Positions 24,352-32,001 of a DNA stretch of 44,613 nucleotides are shown here, piece by piece; the stretch's first letter is position 1, and the number at the start of each line of letters is the position of its first letter. Both the position numbers and the translations under genes were made by a program. The stretch comes from Acidimicrobiales bacterium (lineage in GTDB: Bacteria > Actinomycetota > Acidimicrobiia > Acidimicrobiales > SZUA-35), in the NCBI GenBank assembly GCA_020629695.1, contig JAHDCV010000029.1:1-44613 (forward strand), given 5' to 3'. The notes beneath the pieces were generated by a model. The model did not search any database, was not told the origin of the DNA, and saw only the letters and a program-made list of their open reading frames with translations.

Positions 24352-24713
24352 CCGAGACCGAAGAACACCCCATCCTGACCCGGGCACGGGACCTGTGCCT
24401 CGGCTTCCTCGACTCCATCGAGGACGACCGCGATGGCCACCCCACCTTCCGTGTGCGGGAGAAGGCGTTCGCCTGTGCCGTCACCGGTGCCGACGGCGAG
24501 ATCTCGCTGCTCATGCAGGCGGCGGCCGGCGAACAGGACAGCCTGCTCGCCGAAGGACCCCCCTTCTTCCTGCCGAAGGGATGTGCGAAGGGCTGGATCG
24601 GCATCACCCTCGACGACGACACGGACTGGGACGAGGCCGAGGAGCTGCTCGGCGACTCGTACCGGGCCATCGCTCCCAAGAGTGTCGTCCGCAAGCACGA
24701 CGGCTTGCGCTGA
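24348..24713 (+). CDS. MmcQ/YjbR-family protein
   Basis: This 121-residue protein resembles the MmcQ/YjbR (CyaY-like fold) family. Typical features are a helix at the start, HPTFRVREKAFACAVTGADGEISLLMQA in the middle, and a C-terminal WIGITLDDDTDWDEAEELLGDSYRAIAPKSVVRK. The family is thought to bind DNA or small molecules, but no activity is established. It overlaps the rhodanese gene by ATGA and ends the three-gene unit that starts at 22530. Confidence 0.75.
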   Translation: MTETEEHPILTRARDLCLGFLDSIEDDRDGHPTFRVREKAFACAVTGADGEISLLMQAAAGEQDSLLAEGPPFFLPKGCAKGWIGITLDDDTDWDEAEELLGDSYRAIAPKSVVRKHDGLR

Positions 24714-24754
24714 CCGGGCGCTCGGACCGTCTGGCCCGCGGGCCGGGAGCGTCA

Positions 24755-24760
24755 TAGGTT
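24755..24760 (+). promoter_or_regulatory. -10 hexamer TAGGTT, leaderless start of the acyl-CoA ligase gene
   Basis: TAGGTT lies 7 nt before the ATG at 24768. A 12-bp palindrome GGCCCGCGGGCC occupies 24733-24744, in the promoter spacer or -35 region. Confidence 0.5.
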
Positions 24761-24767
24761 CGACGCC

Positions 24768-26234
24768 ATGAGCGACCCGTCCTTCGCCGCCCGACTGCGT
24801 TTCCTCGCCGCCGAGTCGCCCGAGGCCCCGGCGGTCACCTTCACGGGCACGGGAGAGACGCTCACGATCGCGGAGCTCGTGGCCGGCGCTCACCGACTCG
24901 GCCGGTCGCTCCGGGCCCTCGGTGCGGGTGAGGGCGCCTTCGTCACGATCGCCGAGCCGAACGGCGTCGAGTTCTTCCTCGGTGTCGCCGCATGCTGGAT
25001 GATCGGGGCGACGCCCCAACCGGTGTCGCCGAGGCTCCCCGAAGCCGAACTCCGGGCGATCATCGATCTGGCGGACCCGGCGGTCGTGATCGGTCCGCCG
25101 CCGGGCATCGACCTGGGCGAGCGAGCGACGTTGCCCCGCGGGAGCCGCGGTGAAGGCCACGACGACGGTCCGCTCCCCGATGCCATCGCACCGTCGTGGA
25201 AGGCGCCGACCTCGGGCGGCTCGACCGGACGACCCAAGTTGATCGTCGCCGGTGATCCCTCGATCTACACCGAATCGACGGCGAGCCTCGGCGCACTCCT
25301 CGGCTGCCGCCCCGGCGCCGTGCTCGTGATGCCCGGCCCGATGTACCACAACGGGCCGCTCGTCTGGGCACTGTCCGCGCTGTTGAACGGAGGCCACGTC
25401 GTCGTGCTCCCACGCTTCGATGCCGCGGCGACACTGGCGGCGGTCGAGGCCCATCGGGGCACCGTGCTCTACCTCGTGCCGACGATGATGCAGCGCATCT
25501 GGCGGCTGGAACCCGACGATCGGCTCGCGCACGATCTCAGCTCGCTCGAGAAGGTCTGGCACCTGGCAGCCCCCTGTCCGCCGTGGTTGAAGCGGGAGTG
25601 GATCGACTGGCTGGGCGGTGAGCGGATCTGGGAGCTCTACGGCGGCACCGAGGGGCAGTGCTTCACGATCCTCGACGGCAACGAGTGGGTCGACCATCCG
25701 GGCTCGGTCGGGCGGGCCGTGTCGGGCGAACTGGCGATCTTCGATGAGGACGGCACGCCGCTCGGTCCCGACCAGATCGGCGAGGTCTGGATGCGGCCGA
25801 CCGGCCGCGAGACCCCGACCTACCGATACATCGGCGCCGAGGCGGAGGTGCGCGACGGCGGGTGGGAGTGCCTCGGCGACATCGGCAGACTCGACGCCGA
25901 CGGCTTCCTCTTCCTGACCGACCGTCGGTCCGACATGATCCTCGTCGGTGGGGCCAACATCTACCCGGCCGAGGTCGAAGCCGCCATCGACCGGCATCCG
26001 GCGGTGCGGTCGAGCGCGGTGATCGGCCTCCCCGACGACGAGCTCGGCAACCGGGTGCACGCGATCGTCGACGCGCCGGGCGGCGTGGAGATCGACGAGT
26101 TGCTCCGATTCGTGGCCGACGAGTTGGTGCGGTACAAGATGCCGCGGACGGTCGAGTTCGTGGACGCCCCGGTACGCGACGACGCCGGCAAGGTGCGTCG
26201 GAGTCAGCTCCGGGCCGAACGCCTGCCTGGATGA
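24768..26234 (+). CDS. AMP-dependent acyl-CoA synthetase/ligase
   Basis: This 488-residue enzyme is an adenylate-forming acid-CoA ligase. The P-loop-like motif TSGGSTGRPK is at residues 148-157, the adenine-binding ELYGGTEGQ near 292, the GDIGRLDADGFLFLTDRRSDMILVGGANIYPAEVE hinge near 375-405, and the C-terminal catalytic lysine is Lys475. It is shorter than many FadD proteins and recalls bile-acid or cholate-type CoA ligases. The substrate is inference. It has its own leaderless promoter and converges on the DUF1444-like gene, with a hairpin between them. Confidence 0.88.
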   Translation: MSDPSFAARLRFLAAESPEAPAVTFTGTGETLTIAELVAGAHRLGRSLRALGAGEGAFVTIAEPNGVEFFLGVAACWMIGATPQPVSPRLPEAELRAIIDLADPAVVIGPPPGIDLGERATLPRGSRGEGHDDGPLPDAIAPSWKAPTSGGSTGRPKLIVAGDPSIYTESTASLGALLGCRPGAVLVMPGPMYHNGPLVWALSALLNGGHVVVLPRFDAAATLAAVEAHRGTVLYLVPTMMQRIWRLEPDDRLAHDLSSLEKVWHLAAPCPPWLKREWIDWLGGERIWELYGGTEGQCFTILDGNEWVDHPGSVGRAVSGELAIFDEDGTPLGPDQIGEVWMRPTGRETPTYRYIGAEAEVRDGGWECLGDIGRLDADGFLFLTDRRSDMILVGGANIYPAEVEAAIDRHPAVRSSAVIGLPDDELGNRVHAIVDAPGGVEIDELLRFVADELVRYKMPRTVEFVDAPVRDDAGKVRRSQLRAERLPG

Positions 26235-26255
26235 ACCGAGCGAGCCCTTCGCGCC

Positions 26256-26274
26256 CGTCCGGCGGGGCCGGACG
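26256..26274. terminator. Bidirectional hairpin between convergent genes
   Basis: An 8-bp perfect stem (CGTCCGGC and GCCGGACG) with loop GGG lies in the 46-bp gap between the stops at 26234 and 26281. It could serve both genes. No U-tract is seen. Confidence 0.5.
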
Positions 26275-26280
26275 ACCGTC

Positions 26281-27450
26281 TCAGGCGGCAGCGGCGAGCT
26301 GCATCAACTCGATCTGATCGGGGAACGACGAGACCCGATACCGAGGCGGGTGATGCATCGTGGGTTCCATCAGCGCTCCGACCGCCGCTTCGGCCGCCTC
26401 CCAGGGAACGATCAGCGGCTCGGTCCCGGTCGATCGGGTGAAGGCGATCGCATCGGTGCGTGGCAGCAGACTCGGCACCCCCTCGGTCCACGTGGTGACG
26501 GTCTCGAGCCCGCGGCGTGGCGAGTCTCGGAACACCACCGACGCCACGAAGATCTCCTCACCGACGAGGTGCTGGATCGACGGCGCGAGGTCGTTCGCCG
26601 TCCGCTCGACATCCATCCGGGTCAGGCGACGCCAGGGCAGATAGGCGGGATGGTCGGGAGTCAACTCGAGCCGCTCCCAGTAGCCGGCCTTGCCGACGAT
26701 CGGCCAGGTCGACACGAGGTCGGTCCGATTCGGATCGGACAGTGCTCGCTCGAACAGGCTCACGATCGCCCGCTCGTCATCGGCAGGGCAGACGAGTGCG
26801 CGGTCGCGATGCGAGACCAGCACGACGAACGATCCGTCGTGGGACCCGAAGTCGAGCGCTTCGAGTTCGCCCGGCACACAGAACCGGGTGGCGGCGTGGG
26901 GGTCGCCCACCGAGGTGTGCGCCACCCGATCCTCCCCCAACATCCACCCGTCGTGGCCCCGGTCGGCCAGCGTGCCGAGGGCGATCGGGAAGATGTCGCG
27001 AAAGGTCATGTCCCAGTTCTTCAGCATCGCCTCGGTGATGGGAGCCACGATCCGGTCGTGTTCGGCCACCACCGTCACGGCGAGCTCGGATGTGAGCTCC
27101 AGCGACGGAATCACATCCGCGAGCGGACCGCGGCGGAGGCTGGCGACACGGTGCGCCTCGAGCTCCGCTCGGGAGCGAACGGCGAGCACCAACTGATCCT
27201 GATCGGGCCGGACGGCGGTGTCGCTACTGCTGAGCAGATCGGCGATGCGGTTCTCGAGCCAGTTGTCCCGATCACTCTCGGGGCGGGCGAGCCATTCGGA
27301 ACGGACGTCCTCGAGCTCGATCAACGACTGATCCACCTGGATGCGTTTGGCCACCGGGTCGTACGCGAAGGGACGGCCCCCGGCTTGGCGTTGCACGGTG
27401 GCGGTGACGGCGGCGATGAAGTCGGGCGACTTCCGTCGGAAGAGCGGCAC
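26281..27450 (-). CDS. Conserved hypothetical protein, DUF1444-like
   Basis: I do not recognise a function. The protein is about 389 residues if it starts at the GTG at 27450 (VPLFRRKSPDF), or 404 residues from a GTG at 27495 whose extra residues look non-coding. Layout recalls DUF1444 (YtpQ): a charged N-terminal domain, SLELTSELAVTVVAEHDRIVAPITEAMLKNWDMTFRDIFPIALGTL, then FGSHDGSFVVLVSHRDRALVCP. No signal peptide or membrane segment is seen. The C-terminal 150 residues match nothing I know. It is divergent from the phosphotransferase gene at 27531 and convergent with the ligase. The family match is from memory and uncertain. Confidence 0.65.
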   Translation of the reverse strand: MPLFRRKSPDFIAAVTATVQRQAGGRPFAYDPVAKRIQVDQSLIELEDVRSEWLARPESDRDNWLENRIADLLSSSDTAVRPDQDQLVLAVRSRAELEAHRVASLRRGPLADVIPSLELTSELAVTVVAEHDRIVAPITEAMLKNWDMTFRDIFPIALGTLADRGHDGWMLGEDRVAHTSVGDPHAATRFCVPGELEALDFGSHDGSFVVLVSHRDRALVCPADDERAIVSLFERALSDPNRTDLVSTWPIVGKAGYWERLELTPDHPAYLPWRRLTRMDVERTANDLAPSIQHLVGEEIFVASVVFRDSPRRGLETVTTWTEGVPSLLPRTDAIAFTRSTGTEPLIVPWEAAEAAVGALMEPTMHHPPRYRVSSFPDQIELMQLAAAA

Positions 27451-27530
27451 ATCGCTCTGATCGGCACGTCGAGCCGAAATCTGAACGAGGCACACTCGCC
27501 CAATCGGGCCGGAGCTGCGATCATCGGGCG

Positions 27531-28580
27531 GTGACCGACAACGACACCGCCCCCAAGGGCATCGACCTCCCCGCTGTCTCGGCGTGGCTCGATGCGAACA
27601 TCGAGGGCGTCGAGGGCCCCTACGAGGTCTCGTTCATCACGGGCGGGCACTCCAATCTGACCTATCGGGTGCGCCCGGCGCGGGGCGGCGATCTCGTGCT
27701 CCGACGTCCGCCCCTCGGCGCCGTGCTCGAATCGGCCCACGACATGTCACGCGAACACCGCATCATCGCCGGCGTCGGCCAGACGAACGTGCCGGTGCCC
27801 GCTGCACTGGGCCTCTGTGAGGACGTCGAGGTCAACGGTGCGCCGTTCTACGTCATGAATCACGTGGAGGGCACCGTGCTCCACGACCTCGAGACCTCAC
27901 TCGCCTCCGTGACGAACGAGACGGTGCGCCACGGGCTGTCGGTCGACGTGGCCAACGTGCTCGCCGACCTGCACCGCGCCGATGTCGACGGCATCGGCCT
28001 CGGTGAGTTGGGACGGAAGGAGGCGTACCTGGACCGCCAGCTCCGCCGATGGAGCCGGCAGTGGGAGGCGGCCAAGACCCGGGAGTTGTCCGACATGGAA
28101 GACGCCTACACCCTGCTGGTGGAGGCGAAGCCGGAGCAGCGGTACACGGGCATCGTGCACGGCGACTACCGCCTCGGCAACATGCTGGTCGACCCGGTCG
28201 CCGGCACCGTGCAGGCGGTGCTCGACTGGGAACTCTGCACCCTCGGCGACGTCCTCGCCGATCTCGGCTACCTGCTCAACAACTGGGCTGAAGACGGTGA
28301 GAGCGTGGTCCGGGGGGCCACGGCCTATCCGACGATGGCCCCCGGTTGGATGAGCCGAGACGCGTTGATCGGCACCTACGTCGAGCGGACGGGCTTCGAG
28401 GTCCAGGGCATCGCCTATTACCAGGCATTCCAGTTCTGGCGCCTCGCCGCGATCGTGGAGGGTGTGCTCGCCCGATACCTCGCCGGGGTGATGGGAGACG
28501 GGGGCGACACCGATCTGTTCCGCGAGCAGGTGAACTCGCTCGCCGCCGAGGCGCTCCGCCTCGTCCGCACGCTCGGCTGA
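27531..28580 (+). CDS. APH-family phosphotransferase (ACAD10-like kinase)
   Basis: This 349-residue protein has the aminoglycoside-phosphotransferase/choline-kinase fold. SFITGGHSNLTYRVRP is the nucleotide-binding loop region. HGDYRLGN at residues 210-217 carries the catalytic aspartate, and AVLDWELCTLGD with Asp232 is the metal-binding DxE/DxD segment. The NLTYRV and DLGYLLNNW wording matches the acyl-CoA dehydrogenase-10-like branch found beside fatty-acid catabolism genes. That branch is thought to phosphorylate hydroxyacyl-CoA or related molecules rather than antibiotics. A GATCAT hexamer 6 nt before the GTG may be a -10. Confidence 0.87.
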   Translation: MTDNDTAPKGIDLPAVSAWLDANIEGVEGPYEVSFITGGHSNLTYRVRPARGGDLVLRRPPLGAVLESAHDMSREHRIIAGVGQTNVPVPAALGLCEDVEVNGAPFYVMNHVEGTVLHDLETSLASVTNETVRHGLSVDVANVLADLHRADVDGIGLGELGRKEAYLDRQLRRWSRQWEAAKTRELSDMEDAYTLLVEAKPEQRYTGIVHGDYRLGNMLVDPVAGTVQAVLDWELCTLGDVLADLGYLLNNWAEDGESVVRGATAYPTMAPGWMSRDALIGTYVERTGFEVQGIAYYQAFQFWRLAAIVEGVLARYLAGVMGDGGDTDLFREQVNSLAAEALRLVRTLG

Positions 28581-28652
28581 GCCCATCACCGCCCGCACCG
28601 GGCCGATGGACGAGCGACAGCGCGAGTTCACCGGAGCGCCATGCGAGGTCGT

Positions 28653-28658
28653 TACGGT
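28653..28658 (+). promoter_or_regulatory. -10 hexamer TACGGT, leaderless start of surE
   Basis: TACGGT lies 6 nt before the ATG at 28665. This choice removes eight upstream residues that an earlier in-frame ATG (28641) would add. Confidence 0.5.
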
Positions 28659-28664
28659 CGGGTG

Positions 28665-29492
28665 ATGCGGATCATGGTGACGAACGACGACGGCATCGAC
28701 TCGGTGGGGTTGCACGTGCTCGCCCGAGCCGTCGCCGAGCACGGCGACGTCACCGTGATCGCCCCCGACAGCGAGTACTCCGGTGCCGGAGCCGCCATCG
28801 GCGCACTCTGGCAGGCCCAGCACGAGGTCCACGAGGTCTCGATCGAGGGCATCGAGCGTGCCTATTCGGTGTCGGGTGCGCCGGCGCTGTGCGTCATGTT
28901 CGCCCGGATGGGAGCCTTCGGCGACCCGCCCGACCTCATCGTGTCCGGCATCAACCCGGGAGCGAACGTCGGCCGATCGGTGTACCACTCGGGAACGATC
29001 GGAGCCTGCCTCACCGGGCGGAACGGTGGGATCAGCGGCATCGCGGTGTCGCAGTCGGTTCCCCACTTCGGTGTCGAGGGCCAGGCCTGGGACGACGTCG
29101 TGGCCGACATGCCCTGGGAGACCGCCGCCGCCGTGGCCGCCGACCTCGTGGCCGCATTCGTCGCCGACCCACCCGAGGCCGGCTCGGTCCTCAACGTCAA
29201 CGTGCCCGGCGTGCCACTCGCCGACCTCACCTCCTACCGGTGGACCGAGGTCGGCACGGCGCCCCCTCGAGCGATGTCGACCGCGACGCTCGAACCGAAG
29301 CACGGCCATCTCGGCGCCTACCGGGTCGAGTTGGCATGGGGTGATGCCGCAGAGCTGTCCCCCGAGACCGACACCGGGGCCATCATGAACGGCGAGGTGT
29401 CCCTCACCTGGCTCAGCCGGATCGTCGCCGAGCATCGTCCCCGGCACGAAGCCGTCGAGGCGGCCCTCGGACGCCGCCTGCGCCCGAACTGA
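28665..29492 (+). CDS. surE: 5'/3'-nucleotidase SurE
   Basis: SurE is a metal-dependent phosphatase that removes phosphate from nucleoside 5'- and 3'-monophosphates. The 275-residue protein begins MRIMVTNDDGIDSVGL with metal ligands Asp8 and Asp9. Ser39 in PDSEYSGAG and Asn97 in SGINPGANVG complete the site, and YHSGTIGACLTG is the conserved turn. The start at 28665 is set by the leaderless signature. It stands alone on the plus strand, and its stop is 2 bp from that of the convergent unknown gene. The classical partner genes (pcm, rpoS, nlpD) are not here. Confidence 0.95.
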   Translation: MRIMVTNDDGIDSVGLHVLARAVAEHGDVTVIAPDSEYSGAGAAIGALWQAQHEVHEVSIEGIERAYSVSGAPALCVMFARMGAFGDPPDLIVSGINPGANVGRSVYHSGTIGACLTGRNGGISGIAVSQSVPHFGVEGQAWDDVVADMPWETAAAVAADLVAAFVADPPEAGSVLNVNVPGVPLADLTSYRWTEVGTAPPRAMSTATLEPKHGHLGAYRVELAWGDAAELSPETDTGAIMNGEVSLTWLSRIVAEHRPRHEAVEAALGRRLRPN

Positions 29493-29494
29493 GC

Positions 29495-30019
29495 TCACGC
29501 GGCGTCATCGAGATCGTCCGGATCCGGCCGGAGCGGACGCAGACCCTCGAGTGGGCCGCCACACCCCCACGACCAGGCGAGGGCGTGCTGGGCGAGGAGA
29601 TGCATGGTCTCGCGTCGGATCTGATCGTCGTCGCTCGTCCACGCCCGACTCGGATCCGTCGCATAGGCCATGGACCGCACCAACTCGCCGTCGGTGTGCA
29701 GCCAGTCGAGCAGATCGAGACCTTCGGCGGCCAGCTTCCGCCGCGCCAGACGGAACAGTCCGAGGTCCCGCTCGACCAGGTCGTCGCCCACGCCCGGGCC
29801 GGCCTGGAGAAACAGCGTCTGGAACGCCGACGGTTCGCGATCGGCGTGGAGCACCGCCCGGTCGATCATCGAGAACACGTCCGTCTCGCCGGGGGGCATC
29901 ACCTCCACCCGCACCGGGCGACACCCGCGGAACAGGACCACGGCGTCGCGTCGCTCACCCGGGTCGATCAGCTCGACGGCGAGTTGGCCGGCATCGAAGA
30001 AGTTGAACAGTTCACACAT
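29495..30019 (-). CDS. Hypothetical protein
   Basis: I do not recognise this 174-residue protein. It starts MCELFNFFDAGQLAVELI and is acidic, with a central DAVVLFRGCRPVRVEVMPPGETDVFSMIDRAVLHADREP segment and a helical C-terminal half containing DLLDWLHTDGELVRSMAY. It has no signal peptide or membrane segment. The composition of the frame (few Arg/Pro runs) and a strong GAGGAGGA Shine-Dalgarno sequence just before the ATG argue that it is real. It lies between surE and the divergent unknown gene at 30192. A dyad at 30030-30049 sits immediately upstream of its ribosome-binding site. Confidence 0.65.
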   Translation of the reverse strand: MCELFNFFDAGQLAVELIDPGERRDAVVLFRGCRPVRVEVMPPGETDVFSMIDRAVLHADREPSAFQTLFLQAGPGVGDDLVERDLGLFRLARRKLAAEGLDLLDWLHTDGELVRSMAYATDPSRAWTSDDDQIRRETMHLLAQHALAWSWGCGGPLEGLRPLRPDPDDLDDAA

Positions 30020-30029
30020 GGGTCCTCCT

Positions 30030-30049
30030 CACCGGTGTGCGCACCGGTG
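30030..30049. promoter_or_regulatory. Paired CACCGGTG dyad upstream of a hypothetical gene
   Basis: Two copies of the self-complementary octamer CACCGGTG are separated by four bases (TGCG). On the minus strand the second copy runs directly into the AGGAGGA ribosome-binding site of the gene starting at 30019. It could be a protein-binding site or an mRNA hairpin next to the ribosome-binding site. Confidence 0.4.
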
Positions 30050-30191
30050 GACCACGCCCGAGGGCGGTTGCACGTCGAGGCAGCCGGGGCTGCGAGCGCA
30101 TCGGAGAACCGAGTCGTGGAGGAACGGTAGATCGCGGGTGTGACAGCCACCCGATGCCGGCTGCGTCGTGTCGAGGTGCGACGCTGCCTCG

Positions 30192-30602
30192 ATGGAACCC
30201 ACGGTGTTGCCCGTCCTGGAGGTCGGCACGACCTTCGATGCCGACGGGCGGGCACTGCCGACCGCCGTCGTGGACGGAACGAACCATCCCGAGGTCGCCG
30301 ATCTCGCTCGGGTCCACGCGATGGAGGGTGTCGGGGATCTCCGGACCGAGGCGATGCGTCTGCCGACCGACCGACCCGACGTCGGCGACGCCCTGCTGCT
30401 CGGCGTGCGCATGACCTCACCGGTCATCGCGATGTTCGTGCTCGTGTTCGACCTCGAGGCACATCGACCGATGCTCCGCCACGCCGGCGAGCTCGGTGCG
30501 TTGGTGATCGCCCACACGCCGCCGTCGTCGGCCGGCGACGACCATCCGGCGTGGCTGTCGATCAACCTCGACGGCGACGCCCTCGCCGCGCACCTGGCCT
30601 GA
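30192..30602 (+). CDS. Hypothetical protein
   Basis: I do not recognise this 136-residue protein (MEPTVLPVLEVGTTFDADGRAL...). The first half holds short beta-like segments, and the second half has VIAMFVLVFDLEAHRPMLRHAGELGALVIAHTPP, which looks like a buried strand-helix unit. The sequence is balanced, unlike the Arg- and Pro-rich false frames around it. The start is uncertain: ATG 30192 or GTG 30168, neither with a clear ribosome-binding site. A TAGATC hexamer at 30128-30133 could be a -10. It ends 52 bp before the glycine riboswitch promoter. Confidence 0.55.
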   Translation: MEPTVLPVLEVGTTFDADGRALPTAVVDGTNHPEVADLARVHAMEGVGDLRTEAMRLPTDRPDVGDALLLGVRMTSPVIAMFVLVFDLEAHRPMLRHAGELGALVIAHTPPSSAGDDHPAWLSINLDGDALAAHLA

Positions 30603-30653
30603 CCTGGCCCGCGGGCGGATGAGGTCGGGGCAGACGTCGGCCCGCCGATCGGT

Positions 30654-30659
30654 TACCAT
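30654..30659 (+). promoter_or_regulatory. -10 hexamer TACCAT of the glycine riboswitch transcript
   Basis: TACCAT lies 22 nt before the first paired base of aptamer 1, the distance expected for a short 5' end. No good -35 box is seen. Confidence 0.45.
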
Positions 30660-30680
30660 CGCCGCAGGTCGAACGAGGCC

Positions 30681-30858
30681 GAGCGGGAGAGTGTGTCGGC
30701 CCCGGCCGGCGCCACCGAAGGAGCAACCGCCCCGGAATCTCTCAGGTACCAGGTACCGCTCGGAGCAACGGCCACGCTGGAGAGCAGGTGATGGCGACAT
30801 CACCTCACCGAAGGGGAACAGGTCCTCGGACCCCGAACTCTCAGGTCACCGGACAGCG
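30681..30858 (+). ncRNA. Tandem glycine riboswitch
   Basis: Two glycine aptamers lie in tandem. Aptamer 1 closes with GAGCGG (30681-30686) pairing with CCGCTC (30756-30761). Aptamer 2 closes with CGCTG (30775-30779) pairing with CAGCG (30854-30858). Both contain the conserved ACCGAAGG and CTCTCAGG blocks, and a 13-nt linker joins them. The element precedes gcvT and gcvP, the standard target. Glycine binding would be expected to raise expression of the cleavage enzymes. Confidence 0.95.
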
Positions 30859-30860
30859 GG

Positions 30861-30889
30861 GGCACCAACTCGAACGAACGAGAGGTGCC
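30861..30889 (+). promoter_or_regulatory. Hairpin masking the gcvT ribosome-binding site (candidate expression platform)
   Basis: GGCACC (30861-30866) pairs with GGTGCC (30884-30889), and inside it CTCG pairs with CGAG around the loop AACGAA. The 3' arm covers the AGAGG ribosome-binding site at 30881-30885 and ends at the base before the ATG. It starts 2 nt after aptamer 2, so translational control is likely. Confidence 0.55.
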
Positions 30890-31990
30890 ATGTCCGAGAC
30901 GTCCCCGACATCCGAGCCCCGGCGTACCGCGCTCTACGACACCCATGTCGCCGCCGGCGCCCGCATGGTGCCCTTCGCCGGCTGGGAGATGCCCATCCAG
31001 TACGAGGGTGTGATCGCGGAACACACGTGGTGCCGCACCCACGCCGCACTGTTCGACGTCGCCCACATGGCCGTCGTGGATCTGCTCGGTGAGGACCCGG
31101 CGAGCGCGCTGGAGCGCCTGACCCCCGCCGGGATCACGACGCTCGACGCCGGGCGGCAGCGCTATCTGCTCCTCACCAACGACGCCGGCGGTGTGATCGA
31201 CGACGCGATGGTCGCCAACATCGCGCCGGGCCATCTGCGTCTGGTCGTGAACGCCGGTCGCCGAGACGTCGACCTGCCCCACCTGATCGCCGGACTGCCG
31301 GAGCTGGACGTCATCGAACGGACCGACCTCGGCATCCTCGCCCTCCAGGGGCCCGAGGCCGCCGCCGTCATCGAACGGGTGATGCCCGGCCACCTGCCGG
31401 GTCGCTTCCTGGACGTCGTCACCGTGGACGACCTCACCGTCTCGCGCTCGGGCTACACCGGCGAGGACGGCGTCGAGATCATCGCCCCGACCGAACGCCT
31501 CGGCGGTCTCGCCGACCGGCTGATCGCCGACGACCGTGTCGCATGGGCCGGACTCGGCGCCCGCGACACGCTCCGCCTCGAAGCCGGGCTCTGCCTCTAC
31601 GGCAACGATCTCGACGAGTCGATCTCGCCCGTCGAAGCCGGGCTCGTCTGGTCGATGCCGAAGCGCCGCCGCGAGGCCGGCGACTTCCCGGGTGGCGCAC
31701 GCGTGAGCCGCGAGTTGGCCGAGGGTCCCCGCTGGACCCGCGTCGGTCTGCGTCCCGATGGGCGCCGCCCCGTACGGGACGGCGCCACGCTCACCTCGGC
31801 CGACGGTGCCGACGCCGGCATCGTCACCTCGGGCGGTTTCGGCCCGACCGTCGATGCGCCGGTCGCGATGGGCTATGTCCCACCCGCGTTCGCCGAGCCC
31901 GGCACACCCCTCGTCGCCGAGGTCCGCGGCAAGTCCGTGGCCGTCACCGTCGCCGAGCTCCCGTTCGTCCCCGCCAACTTCGCCCGCTGA
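30890..31990 (+). CDS. gcvT: Glycine cleavage system T protein (aminomethyltransferase)
   Basis: GcvT transfers the methylene group from aminomethyl-lipoyl-GcvH to tetrahydrofolate, releasing ammonia. The 366-residue protein has [15 protein letters not shown] at the start, [14 protein letters not shown], the folate-binding [21 protein letters not shown], the FPGG segment, and the C-terminal [18 protein letters not shown]. These are complete hallmarks of the T protein. The ATG at 30890 directly follows the masking hairpin. It is separated by 11 bp from gcvP. The product 5,10-methylene-tetrahydrofolate is also the donor used by PanB. No gcvH or lipoylation gene is present in the window. Confidence 0.96.
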   Translation: MSETSPTSEPRRTALYDTHVAAGARMVPFAGWEMPIQYEGVIAEHTWCRTHAALFDVAHMAVVDLLGEDPASALERLTPAGITTLDAGRQRYLLLTNDAGGVIDDAMVANIAPGHLRLVVNAGRRDVDLPHLIAGLPELDVIERTDLGILALQGPEAAAVIERVMPGHLPGRFLDVVTVDDLTVSRSGYTGEDGVEIIAPTERLGGLADRLIADDRVAWAGLGARDTLRLEAGLCLYGNDLDESISPVEAGLVWSMPKRRREAGDFPGGARVSRELAEGPRWTRVGLRPDGRRPVRDGATLTSADGADAGIVTSGGFGPTVDAPVAMGYVPPAFAEPGTPLVAEVRGKSVAVTVAELPFVPANFAR

Positions 31991-32001
31991 GGAACCCCGC
32001 G

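Noticed and set aside
24276-26060. A 1.8-kb minus-strand open frame opposite the MmcQ and acyl-CoA ligase genes
   Set aside because: It crosses the promoter and two genes on the other strand and has no family similarity.
27531-28580. Reading the APH-fold protein as an aminoglycoside resistance gene
   Set aside because: Its sequence fits the ACAD10-like branch linked to fatty-acid catabolism, and there is no resistance context.
30140-30622. Alternative plus-strand frame preceded by a TAGATC hexamer
   Set aside because: The translation is dominated by Arg and Pro, whereas the overlapping frame ending at 30602 is balanced and protein-like.
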